From Artemia franciscana (lineage: Eukaryota > Arthropoda > Branchiopoda > Anostraca > Artemiidae): a stretch of 64,000 bases of DNA. The first letter of the stretch is position 1. Each line of letters begins with the position of its first letter. Where the stretch lies: assembly GCF_032884065.1 (NCBI RefSeq), contig NC_088873.1, positions 32,956,227-33,020,226 of the forward strand, given 5' to 3'. Both the position numbers and the translations under genes were made by a program. Positions 10,321 through 21,799 of the stretch are shown here, one piece after another. The notes below the pieces were generated by a model. The model saw only the letters and a program-made list of their open reading frames with translations, was not told where the DNA came from and did not search any database.

Positions 10321-11194
10321 AAAAAACTGAAAATTTTTATAATTTTGAAATGTATTATTTTCATCAAGAATCGTTTCACAAATTCTAACACATCTATTGA
10401 AGATTCTTTAAAAAAAAATCATGCAAAAAATTTTGGTAGCAAAATTAGTAGCAAATTTTGCTGCTATTTAGTCCTCTACAATTCCAAAATGACATTCGTT
10501 TTATATGATTATTTAAAGGTGGAAGATCATGAATACATAACTATTTATTTTTATGTGCAATATAAGGGAGTGACAAATCTTAATCTTGTGACAAAAATTT
10601 ATGATATATTTATTTATATCAAGGAGATATTTTTCCAGTTCCTCCAACCTACAGGCAGGGATTTGTAAAATATACAAATCATTCATAATCCAAACTCAAT
10701 AATAATTCCACATCCCATCTCAGTGAATCGCTGTAAATACAAAAAGAAGAAAGAAAAGTAAAAAAGAAAAGAAAAAAGACGAATATTTCGAAAACAAGAA
10801 CAAAAAAAGAAATAAGAACAACAACAAAAAAGAAAAGGAAAAAAAGAAGAACATAATCTCTTCTTGCCTTCTTATTTATTTTAGCCATTATTCGTATCAT
10901 CATATGAAGGCGAGCGCAATTTAACACGAATAAATGAGCTAGATCATAAGACAACTACATTCATAAATCCAATGAATAAATCACAAATACTCATGATAAA
11001 TCCACTAAAAAATACAAAGGGACTATTTCAATCTATTTCTCATACATGTATCTCACTTACAGGACTTTACACAACTTACGGTTTACTTTTTCTGTATTAT
11101 CAAATAAGCATAATACAGGTAGGACCATTGGGGGGATTCAGGCACTAATTCCCTTTGGTCTAAATTCAAATGAGTTACAGGAGGTAAAACTCAC

Positions 11195-11550
11195 CCTTAA
11201 ATCTCCAGTTCCAGGGAAATATTCGCCATACTTATGAAAAGAGACGGTCATCACTCTATCAGTCGTATAAAAAGCTTCTTCAACGCCGTCTCCATGATGA
11301 ATATCAATATCAACATATAAAACTCTCTGATGATACTTTAAAAGCTCTAAAATTGCTAAAACTATGTCGTTCACATAGCAAAAACCAGAGGCTTCTGATT
11401 TTTTAGCATGGTGAAGTCCACCAGCCCAATTGATGGCTATATCTGTTGATTGTTTATTAAGCTTAACTGCTCCTGCTACAGATCCACCCGCAGATAATTG
11501 ACAAAATTCATATAGTCCATCGAAAACGGGACAGTCTTCACCAACATTAA
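11195..11550 (-). CDS. HDAC1: histone deacetylase Rpd3/HDAC1-type, exon with the zinc-binding core
   Basis: The 356-bp exon encodes [39 protein letters not shown] (the paired charge-relay histidines), [19 protein letters not shown] (zinc-ligand Asp and His) and [16 protein letters not shown]. The acceptor ATTTCAG at 11551-11557 leaves TT. With the T that ends the previous exon, this makes the conserved Phe of FNVGEDCP. The donor is GTGAGT at 11194-11189. All catalytic residues expected in this part are present, so the gene looks active. An ATG-initiated reading would begin at 11374, but the splice phase shows the exon runs to 11550. Confidence 0.95.
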
Positions 11551-11989
11551 CTGAAATAATTGAACTTCTGTTAGCAGTATTTTCATATTTTCATCTCTAA
11601 TGCAGAAACCATCTAATGGCGGTATTAACACATAAACTGATGTAAGAATACCACTCCTTCTTGTTACTCAGACTAACATATCGAGTTTGGAACAATCAAA
11701 CGTAAAGGGCGAAATATGGTAAATAAAGCGATAAAACAAATTTATAAGTGATAAAACATATCAGACAGTTTGTCGTACCAAACTTTACGTAAAGAGGGGC
11801 CAATGCCAATACTAAACAAAAATCTGAAACCACCACTGAAAAAAAAAAACTGAAAAAAAAAATATATTTTTTTCTGTAACTGAAAAAACAATCAAGTTTA
11901 AAGTAAAACCTTAAAAAGTTATGGTCAGGGGAAATGTGCATATTTCCAGAAAAAAGGAAACAGGCGCTAGAAGGAGCGGAATCTTGATG

Positions 11990-12200
11990 AAAATTTGATC
12001 ATCATATTCAACGTGTCTAAGAATGTGATCTTGATGTTGTTTCTTTTCCCAGGAGTGATCGTATCGAGCCAGTGGACATAGAATATCGATAAAGGGCCCC
12101 TACAAACGGAGAATAAAAGTTCTAGTGTCCTTTAAAAGTAACAACATAGATTGTCCTTCAGGACATGATGAATTTCTGCTATTTTATGCTGATAACCAAA
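11990..12200 (+). repeat. diverged copy of the dispersed 'GTGATCGTATCGA' repeat
   Basis: It contains ttcccaggagtgatcgtatc at 12046, then agtggac and aaaagttctagtgtccttt at 12114. The same order of blocks is seen at 59640-59730 and at the right edge of the window. Confidence 0.65.
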
Positions 12201-13028
12201 GTTCTTGGTCCAATCATGGCCAAAATGCTATCGAGCAAAAATTACGAGACGGCCGATCGATATAGAATTACTAGAAGACTACATACATAGCATACTATTT
12301 CATTTCTTGATATATAACCGTTCTGATTTCTCTAATTACGTGGTGCAAAACAGAAATTATGGCCAAACTAGAACTAAAAGACTATCTAGTAAAGATTATG
12401 AGATGGTCAAACGACTTCAAAGCTATTGAAACCTCTCAGTTTTTGAAGTTTTCAGTATTGCCCAGCAAATTCGAGGGAAAGGTGGGAATCCAATGATACT
12501 TATTACACAGAGGAGGTACCCAAAGTCTCAGAAATCCATTTCTAGGACCATATTTTATGACTTTTTGTGAAATGGATTTTAACCAGTGGAATCTATTCAT
12601 TTAAAAGAATACGCTGGAACTAATCACGCAATATGGATGCTAAGAGGAGAATAGCTGCCTATTATTACAGGAATATTTTTAGTGTGAAATAACAAATTAC
12701 ATTTACATGATCATATTAGTTGATTTGACAAACTTGTCAAGGTTAGTAAAAAAAAAAAAAAAAAACAGAAAATTGTAAGACATTGCAAACTAAGTTTATT
12801 CATTTGTCATTTTGTTAGATGGCCTGATATACCCCCCCACAACCCCAAAAAAGGATGGCATATCATAAACTTTCGGGCAAAAAGGAAAGTGGGAAGATGT
12901 TTCACAAGGAAGCAATATTCTCTCACTGTAGAAGGAAAAACGTCAAATAAAAATTTGTGCTTCAAGCAAAATCAAGATTGACGATGAAACTTGAAACGGA
13001 ACAGGAATTATCAGTTTAAATGGGCCCA

Positions 13029-13261
13029 ACCCCCCCCCCCCCCCCCGTAAAATTAGATTGACACACATAATGCATTAAGAGTAAAGAAACTGAATAAATT
13101 TAGAAACAAAAGTTGAAAAAAAAATAAAAAAGGGGCGAAGTTCCTATCTAGGTAGACCATAAAATTCAACCTGTCTGAGAACCATAGAGCAGAGGTTCCG
13201 AGTTCTTATCTATAGAGATACACACACACACACACACACACGCACAAAAAAAAAAAAAAAA
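13029..13261. repeat. homopolymer C tract and (CA)n microsatellite
   Basis: A run of about 17 C at 13029-13046, then (CA)n at 13216-13242 directly followed by about 15 A. Confidence 0.9.
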
Positions 13262-13967
13262 TCCCTTAGTCAGGGATGTATATTGTTTTTTTTTTCAGGG
13301 AAATATCATAGAATATTAAAATAGTAGAATACTAGAAGACTATAGAATCATCTTTAGACTAGGGAAAAGACAACTAGGGTCATCTTTAAGCGACAAAAGA
13401 GATTACACTACAGGAGGACCTGTTTATGCCGTTTTGCGCTACAAAACGACAATGTTGATAAAAAAGGGTCAAAATCTATTGAGTAAAAATTAAGATAGCC
13501 AATAAGTTTGGAGGTATACAAAAAACGAATTTTATGAGTTCCGAATTTCAAAGAACATAATGCAAAATGGTAACCCATTAATTCCTTCCAAAATAGATTT
13601 TGAAATCCAATTGTATGAATTGAATGAAAATAGTATGTCAACACAAGATGAATTACTATTATAGGCTGCTTATTCAGTATTATTAAGGACAATACAGAAT
13701 TGGGTAGTTATGCTCCAGTCATTAAGGGACATACCACTTGATTTTACTGACACTGCATGGACTATATGTGAAGCACTTTATCAGTAGGCTGCCACCTGTT
13801 ATATGTTTGTCCTTTCACTGAAAAATATGAATACATTTTGCCGAAGACCTTCCAAAATAAATTGCTCAGGAATAATGTTATAAGTTAATGGAAACATTCA
13901 AAATTCGTTTCACTAAAATCACGAGTTCATGAAGAATAAAAAAAAAAGAAAAGAAAGAGAAACTTAC

Positions 13968-14085
13968 ATCTTTGCATTTGTTTATTATATTCTCCCATAT
14001 TATCAGGTCGAATACTGCGAAGGAAACGAATATAATCGTCACTATGAAACTTTGTTATTTCATCGGCAGTTGCTTTATGAGGACG
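13968..14085 (-). CDS. HDAC1: histone deacetylase Rpd3/HDAC1-type, exon RPHKA-KQMQR
   Basis: The 118-bp exon encodes [20 protein letters not shown], then [19 protein letters not shown], the segment of class I HDACs that follows MEIY. The acceptor TTTCAG lies just upstream (14086-14091) and the donor GTAAGT at 13967-13962. The exon ends with a single T that completes Phe with the next exon's TT. The phase is 0 at the 5' side, matching the TAC end of the previous exon. Confidence 0.94.
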
Positions 14086-17000
14086 CTGAAATGAATATTT
14101 TCTGAACATTAGATTACATAATCATTTAATAAAATATAAGTGACTGAATAACTAGTAAGTAGGCAGGACCTGTACAGCATACAGTTGAATAAATTCCCAC
14201 GTAGCATCTGAAGTTCAGATGCCAGGTGAGGCAGAAAATACCTGGTCCTGTTGCAAGTACAAGTTAGTGAGTAGGCAGAGGAACAAGACTTACCAGCTTA
14301 ATGAAAAACAGTTTCAACACCTATTAAAGGTAAAACTACCCCCAGAGAAGACAAACGGCATGGTAAACGTTCAAAATTCTTCAAATTTCTGGCACAAAAA
14401 CTGGGTGAACCAAAAGGCTAATGTTTTCTCTCCTTTTTTAAATTCTATTATAATTAGACGAATTTAGCTATTTTTTTCGCTTTGTAAAGTCGTTGTATTC
14501 TGATTTCTGCTCTGAATAAATTTGATTGTCTCACATGAATAAATTTGATTGTCTCACATGAAGTGAGAACATGAACTGGCGGCCAATCTAGGAGGAAAAA
14601 ATATATATTATTTTAGTAATCGTTAGTTCTGTAGATAAATGTTTGAAAATCTATTTAAGCAAATTTATCATCAACCTTCACGGGTTACCTTTGCAAAAGA
14701 ACCGTCAATTGTAACAGACAACCGAGTGAAGCTTTTCAATAAATATTATTCAGTAGTAACAATTTAACTATTGAAGGTAACTATCTGTATCAGAGAATAA
14801 CAATAAGACGTACTGTGTGAAAAAGTTTGTCACCAAAGATTTTTTTTATTCAGCATCATTTTCATCAAATTGATTAGAATACAATGCCAATTCATGTTAT
14901 TTTCAGTTCATTCTTCATTTTTTTTAATTTTATTGTTTCCTCCATTTCTATTCTCTACTTTTTTCGGTAAAAAAATCTTCGGAAAACAGGATTATCAATA
15001 ATTCAAATAACATACTATTTAACAGTACATTAAGGCGGATAAAAGCTTTTTTTTTTATGGTCGATTTATGAATACGAGCAATTTATTAGTCCTACTTTGT
15101 GTGAAAAAAAAACTTTAACTCTAATATTATTAGTTGATAATATGATGTCAAATTCATTTTCCAAATGAATTAGTGATCTTAAATTATAGTCTCAAAAATC
15201 ATTTAACATGTACTTGCTTTAATCATTTTTATACAATCTTGAAAAAGGTTTGTGCCAGCTTTGCCTCTCACTGAGAATATCCTTCTTGATGGCAACTTGA
15301 TTTTAACTCAAAAATTAATTTTTGAATTGAAATCAAGCTGCCATTAAGCCATGGCGAACTGTAGAAAAAGCAAAGACAGATACTCTTAGTGAGAGGCAAA
15401 GCTGGCATAATTGAATGAAAATCAAAATAAAATTAAATTAACATCAAGTTGCCAACAAGCCATGGTTAATTGTAGAAAATGCCAAGACAGACAGTGAGAG
15501 GCAAAGCTGGCATAATGGAATGAAAATCAAAATAAAATTGAATTAACATCAAGTTGCCATCAAACCATGGCTAACTGTAGAAAATGCCAAGACAGACAGT
15601 GAGAGGCAAAGCTGGCATAATGGAATGAAAATCAAAATAAAATTGAATTAACATCAAGTTGCCTTCAAACCATGGCTAATTGTAGAAAATGCCAAGACAG
15701 ATAGTCTGAGTGAGAGGCAAAGCTGACATAATTGAATGAAAATCAAAATAAAATTGAATTAACATCAAGTTACCATCAAGCCATGGCTAATTGGAGAAAA
15801 TGCCAAGACAGATAGTCTGAGTGAGAGGCAAAGCTGGCATAAACCTTTTTCAGGATTGTATAAAAATGACGCATTCATACTCGTGTTGTTAGAATCTTTT
15901 TTTCTAATTTCAGTTTTCTCTATTTTTCTAATGTTCTCTTATTTAATTTGCTTGTTTAGAGGACCAAGTTTTCATAGATAACTTTTCGAAAGACTAAATG
16001 TTCAAGCAAAATCATAAACCCTATTATTTTATCAAGGTCATCAAATTAACACAGTTTTTGCCCCTTGGGCTCATTTCAGGTCTACTCATACATAAAAAAA
16101 AGACAACTAAAACATTTATTACCACCCTCCCCCTAGAACGACCTTAGGTCTATTTACAACTGAAAACTACGATTTTTTAATGTTTCTCCTTGTTTCGAAA
16201 TTAGGAGGCTTTTGGAGCAGAAACACATTTTTATCAGTGTTACCGTGTTGAATGATGAAAATAAATATTAAGAAATAATTGGCTAAATTTGACAATGCTT
16301 TTCATCCATGAAAATTAAACTTTAATAATCTGTTGATTACCAATACACCTTCAGAGGAATGATCCTTTCTGAAGCTCTTTGATGCCTGATGATATTAGAG
16401 TCCTTTTTTGATTTTCACTGTTTTTTTCTTGTTAGCTTTGGTGCCTGCTATTACCAAAACTGCATAACTACAAGTAGATGTATTTTCCATTAAAAACTGA
16501 ACTGAACTGTACAGTTGAAAACCTCTCCTAAGTGCTTTAAAGCTAAAAGATTCATCAAATACAAGTAATGCAATGGCAACTCGTTGTGGAAATAGAGGTA
16601 GGCGTGGTCTCGGTATGAAGTATCACAAAAAAGGTATTGTTAGTATAGAGTATGAATTGTTATGTTAGATTGAAACGCAAAAAAAATATTGCTTAAAATA
16701 TTAACCAAAGAGTAAATATAGAAAAAAATAATAGTCACCACACACTTTTTCTAAAACAGTTAAATCTCCGAACGCGTCCAAATTAAAAAAAAAAAATTCT
16801 CTACTATCGAGAAAGAAAGAGAAAAAAAAACTAGGATTGAAAACAAAAACATGGAATAGTCATGGTATATCTGATCATTATTCCATGCTGATTCTCTACA
16901 GCATGACTGTTTAATACTTTCATTTTTAGTCTCAGCATTTTTTTTTTTTTTAGGCAGAAAAAAAAATATTCCTTTTTATATCTTAGTGAATTTGGAAATA

Positions 17001-17436
17001 AAACCATATTTTAAAGTTTTTCACTAATATACGCTGATCAGCTTGACTATCAGTACATAGACGAGTAAATTTAAATCCGTTTAATAAAAACCTCCCCCAA
17101 GATGCAACATAAGGACTCCCCTGACTATAGAATCAGCAAATAATGATGTAATAGTACACTATGTTGTGTTTAACCCCTTTCCTCTAGAATTAGTCGTCTG
17201 ATTTCTCTTAAAGGCTGTACCTCTATGTACCAATGGGTAGGACAGTCAATGAACTTAACACCAACACAGAAAAAAGTCTTTATGCACTATTATTTAAGAA
17301 CTACATGGTATCTTTTTAATATTAAAAACAAAGTAAAACAAAACAATCCCTTTTCAGTTGTGTTGCTTAATAGTGTATTAGGAAGAAGACTAAAAAAATA
17401 TAAAACTGACTCTAGTAAAAAACTTAATGGGCTTAC
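14086..17436 (-). other. HDAC intron; holds one MITE-like element
   Basis: Apart from the inverted-repeat element at 15223-15869, no coding remnant or RNA gene is recognised. A 16-bp direct repeat (aataaatttgattgtc) occurs at 14515 and 14538. Confidence 0.6.
15223..15869. mobile_element. MITE-like element: ~50-bp terminal inverted repeats and internal tandem array
   Basis: The left end (tcatttttatacaatcttga, continuing aaaaggtttgtgccagctttgcctctcact) is the near-perfect reverse complement of the right end, which closes at 15869. The inner TIR motif GAGAGGCAAAGCTGGCATAA is repeated in one orientation at 15391, 15496, 15601, 15712 (GCTGACATAA) and 15823. The units are 105, 105, 111 and 111 bp. 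Each contains a degenerate 'aacatcaagttgccatcaag ccatgg' block. There is no transposase frame. It is a non-autonomous DNA element with a subterminal tandem expansion; the superfamily is not assigned. Confidence 0.85.
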
Positions 17437-17549
17437 GTAAATTTCCATTTTTCTATACAGTCCATAATTGAGCAATAAATTATGAGTCATCCTTATACGA
17501 TGAGGCTTCATGGGGTGTCCCTGGCCATAATAATAATTGCCAACATCAC
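17437..17549 (-). CDS. HDAC1: histone deacetylase Rpd3/HDAC1-type, exon [16 protein letters not shown]
   Basis: The 113-bp exon encodes [20 protein letters not shown], then [17 protein letters not shown], the hallmark N-terminal segment of class I HDACs. It follows a TTTCAG acceptor and ends after TAC at GTAAGC. Its leading GT joins the A that ends exon 1 to make a serine codon (YYYD-S-DVGN). Confidence 0.95.
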
Positions 17550-18059
17550 CTGAAAAATTAACACAATAATGGGTCATTGTTGAAACTGTAAAAATAAGTT
17601 TGTCAAGCAACAAAACTTGGAAGACTAGGTCAAGGCTTGGCCCATCAAAATTTTCTGTGTTGTATCACCATAAAACCAAAAACCCTAAATTAGTGCAAAT
17701 TATGTTCTGGCCTTAGGAAGACATAAGGGGTTTTGAGCCCTACTCATGCCAATTTTTACTTGTTTTGAGTTTGATTCGGTTATTTATTGAAATTTCTTTT
17801 GGTTTTGGGTTTCATTTATTTATTGATACTGACTTGTGGTAGTTTTGCGCTTGGTACATTATTTGATTTTATTTTTGCTTATTCTTGGTTTAATGCAGTT
17901 CTTTAATTTTCTTTTAAAATCTTTATTTTGTGGAATTTTTTTTAATTAATTTCTGTTTGTTCTATTTTGACGTAGTCTTTTCAGGGAAAAGGAAAACAAT
18001 ACTTTAAATCTTTTCAGTTTTTCTTTAAGAATTTATAGTTTGGCCCGCACATATGTTTT

Positions 18060-18720
18060 AAGCCAAAGGGCAGCAAGACGGACTACAGCAACTACCGTAG
18101 TATCACTCAACTATCTGTTCCTGGAAAGCTGTTTGCAATGCTGCTGCTGAAACGTGCAACAAGTTTCCTACATGCTTTTCGCCGCCCCTAACAAGCCGTA
18201 TTCATGCCAGGAAGATCGACAACCGGAAAGATTCACACGGTTAGACAGATCGTTGAGAAGACAGTGGAATTTAACAAAAAAGTTAAACAGTAAAAGTTAC
18301 AGTCAACTTTCATTGACTTTTGTTCTTCCTTTAACACTGTTGACAGACTTCGGCTAATCCTGAAAGCTGCGGGCCTACCCACAAAGATTTGTCAGCCTCT
18401 TCAAAGAACTCTAGAGCAACACAGAAAGCGCCGTCCTGGTTAATGGGAAGCTTTCTTCTTCCTCCCTCATACAAAATGGAGTGCGGCAAGGATGCGCTGC
18501 TGCACCTGAGTTGTATAACTGCGTCATCGACCACATCCTGAACAAGACGCACAATGCTCTCAATTTCAACATCAGTTATGCCGGAAGGACTCTGTCCAAT
18601 GTTGGCTTCATGGACAATGTAGTTGTCCTTAGTGACAATCGACCAACTTAAGTCTGCACGTGAGACGCTCTCCTCCACAGGCTCTAGAGTTAGGCTGCAG
18701 CAGATTCAGGTAGGTTGAAC
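18060..18720 (+). pseudogene. LINE reverse transcriptase fragment, catalytic motif degenerate
   Basis: Plus-strand reading gives KGSKTDYSNYRSITQLSVPG, a F-x-D-F block near 18310, QNGVRQGCAAAPELYNCVID (~18472-18530) and VGFMDNVVVLSDN where RT normally has YADD. Stops occur near 18190 and 18290 and the frame changes several times. It is a dead non-LTR retrotransposon of a different lineage from the one at 36-38 kb. Confidence 0.75.
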
Positions 18721-19239
18721 TTAAGCTGGTCTAGACTTCTACCACACAGCTTTTTTTACCTCAGAATATCAATTTTTTGTGACCAATTTGTCAGCCAGTT
18801 TCCTCTACGCTGGCGACCCTACTGAGCAAGAGCGTTAACTAAAGTAAGTCAAGCTATTCGTATGCTCAAGAAAAATTTTCAATGATTTTTAATAAAAATC
18901 TGGACACAAATAGCAGTATTTAAATTAGTTTTATACCTCCCTGAACCAGTTATTCCAGGTCAACTAGTTGACCTAAAATAGAAAACTTGATACCATTAGA
19001 AAGAAAAAAAAATCCATCTAAGCTCTTTCACAGCTTAGATGCACTTACACTCTTCTGGTTTGGTTAAATTTTCAGGGCACAAGTAGCAATAGAAGTAGCC
19101 CCGAAAGTTAGCATATAATAACCTCAGTCATTCTTGGGATACTGCTGAGATGCCTTATTGGCAATTACCGTTAACACAGTACATTTTGATGCAATGTCAA
19201 AGCAACATTTAGTTTTTAAATATAACGAGTAAATTGCAT

Positions 19240-19400
19240 AACTATGGGGGAGGTGAACAAAATAGCTATCTTAAATTTTGATTGGAAGTGTTTGGAAAAT
19301 TATGAGCTTTAGAAGAGGGCAGATTGCCCTCTGATCAATTTTGACTCTTATAAAGGGTGCCAACAGTTTGAATTTCTAACCAAACTAGCTCCTTCAAAAT
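19240..19400 (-). repeat. single module of the 'GGCTATCTCAAAATTTTGATTGG' repeat
   Basis: It contains aaaatagctatcttaaattt, tgattggaagtgtttggaaa and gactcttataaagggtgcca, the same block order as the units arrayed at 21.8-24.3 kb. Confidence 0.65.
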
Positions 19401-19779
19401 ATCAATGATATTACTTGCTATGATAGAGCAGCCCTGCCTATGATATAGCTTATATGTCCTTTAAATGCTTGCATGAGTATAGTTATTTCGTTTAATTGAA
19501 ACTCCCCCTAAGAGTTTCAACTTAAAGCTCTTAAGTGTCATTAGTAACAGTAACCATAGAAGCAGTATCAAAAGTATACACATTGTGTCTTCTGGCTAGT
19601 TCAAAGCCTGTCACAACTTACCCTAAAAGGTCTAACTTAACAATGTAAGCTGTTATTGTGACATTACTTTGTCACCCTATTTACAATCTACATGATCATA
19701 GGACGTTTTGATTTAGTTCAGCATTGGCCAAAATACCCCTGGAAAGCTTCACCTCAATACCCTTAGCTTGTATAGTAGC

Positions 19780-21560
19780 AATAGTTGTAGTAGGAGCAGT
19801 AGCATTAGCAGCAGTATGTACATAGCACTTTCTTTTTCAACATCCCCTTCACTACACGATGACTTGTGTAACTTAACACCATCAACCAGGCCTGAAGCAT
19901 TGCTGATACGTCCTCTTGACAACTTATGTGAGCATAGCGTGTTTTGATTGATTTCAATATAGTTACAATATTGCCTAAAATCTTTGCCTTAATACCCTTA
20001 AGTTTATTAGTAGTAGTAGTAGCACCAGTAGTTATGATAGTACCAGTAGAAGTAAAGTTAATAGTAGCAGTCTTAGCTTTAGTAGCAGTTGTAATTATAG
20101 CAATAATAATAATAATAACAGTAGTAGTAGTTGTAGGAGTAAAAGCAGTAGTATTATGAAGCAAACATTGTCTTTTGGTCAACAACAATCGTTGTAAGTT
20201 TTAATTTCACATACAAAACTGTTCCTAAGATATTACTATATGCCCTTTTGACAACCTGCACACGGATGGCAGGTTGTCATCTCTACAACAGAAATCTTCA
20301 GAAATATTCTCTGAAAATTTCACCTTCATACCCTTAGGCATAGTTGTAATAGTAGTCACAGCAGTGGCATAATTACTCAAATTAATACAATTAGCCATTG
20401 CTATGACATTGTGAATTTGCTCTTTTTTAACCTGTATATTCTAATACTTTTTTAAATTTTCATGTTAATACCCTTAGACTTACAAGCAGTTGCAATAGAA
20501 TTAGTAATTGGGGCAACAGTAATAGTAGTAGTAGAACTAGTAAATGCTGCAGTATCAGTAATATTAGTAGTAGTAGTGTTCACATATTGCCTTTTCGTCC
20601 ATTGATCTTCCTCTTTAAGTATTCTCTGAGAGTTCCAACATAATACACAAGCCAATTCTTAAGATATGCTATTTTGACAATCTAAATGCAAAGAGTCTCT
20701 TTTGTTAGTTCAATTTTGCTATCAATATTTTTTTCAAATTTACCTTCTCAGACTTAGCCTTAGTAGTACTGCTATCACAGTAGTTTCGGTGGTAGTAAAA
20801 GTAGTTGCGGTGAAGGTGTAGTTTTGGTTTTTGGTCAGTTGAACATTGCTTTCATGATGCCTAAGCTACATTTTGAGATGTTAAGCTGATTTGAGATGAT
20901 AAGGAAAAGTAGCGGTGGTATAAGTGCAAGTATTGACATGCATATGTTACCTTTTTGTCCATAGATTTTCTCTTTTTAGTATTCTCTGAAAGATTCAACT
21001 TAATACCCAAGTCAATTCTTGAGATACGCCCTTTTGACGACCTGTCTGCGCATAGTATCTTTTGATTTAGTTCAAATTCCCCATTAATACTCAGTGAAAT
21101 TTTCACCTTCATACGTGTAGCCTTAAATACACTAGCATCAGTAGTAGCAGTAATAGTGTATAATTATTAGTAGTAACCGTAGTAGCAGGAGTATTAATAG
21201 CAGTGGTAACAGGTACATTTTGCCTTTTAGTCAACTGAACATCCAACTCACAATGCCCCTAAAGTTTCCTCTTGATATGATAAGCCATTCCAAAAATATT
21301 GCTGATACGTCCGTATAAGCCATCTGTATACACATAGTATGTTTTGATTCAGTTCGAATTTCCCCTCAGCGTTTCTTCAGATATTTTTATTCAGTATCCT
21401 CAACCTTAAAATTACTTGCTACGGAAGTATTAGTTTTAGTAGCAGTAGTGGCAGCAGTAATAGCACATGTGGGAGCAGTAGAAGCAGCAGTAGTTATAGC
21501 AGTTGTACCGTGCAAATATTGCCTTTTTGGTCAATGGTCATCTCCCTTATCATTTTCCGA
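19780..21560. repeat. degenerate 300-400-bp tandem units, each with an (AGT/AGC)n tract
   Basis: Units share 'atacccttagc', an imperfect (agtagcagtagtaat)n stretch, 'attgccttttngtcaac' and 'gacaacctgnnnncatagtgttttgattnagttcaa'. The TTGCCTTTT-like anchor recurs near 19826, 20165, 20587, 20947, 21217 and 21519. Open frames here (long Thr or Val/Ile runs) are by-products of the trinucleotide tracts. Confidence 0.75.
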
Positions 21561-21799
21561 AAAATTTCAACTTAATAACTCACTCATTCCTGAATTACAC
21601 ACTTTTGACAACACATATACAGATAACATGTTAAGATTAGTTCAACACTCCCCTCAAGATTCTCTGAATCTTGAATCTTGAACTTTTTCTCAATACCATA
21701 TACTATATGTAAACAATGAACAAATTGCAAATCTTGTAGCCAATTGCCCTCAGACCTCGGCGGGGGGGGGGGGGAATTGATGCCTCAAAACTTTGTTTG

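Larger units (their letters stand above)
7693..11194 (-). other. HDAC intron with expected exon missing; LINE remnants and gap
   Basis: Class I HDACs have ~68 conserved residues between GDLR and GHGKC. These include the DIGAGKGKYY-type stretch and a zinc-ligand aspartate. I cannot find them in this interval, which contains the 100-N gap, a possible LTR, a plus-strand RT fragment and a minus-strand LINE. The missing exon most likely lies in the gap. Confidence 0.6.
11551..13967 (-). other. HDAC intron with degenerate repeats
   Basis: No coding remnants are recognised. It contains a diverged copy of the dispersed CCCAGGGGTGATCGTATCGA repeat (about 11990-12200), poly-A at 12750-12766, a poly-C run at 13029-13046 and a (CA)n tract followed by poly-A at 13216-13261. 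Confidence 0.6.

Noticed and set aside
19805..20188. Open frames of long Thr/Ile or Val runs on both strands
   Set aside because: They arise from the imperfect (AGT/AGC)n tract and its complement in a tandem repeat; there is no codon or domain evidence.
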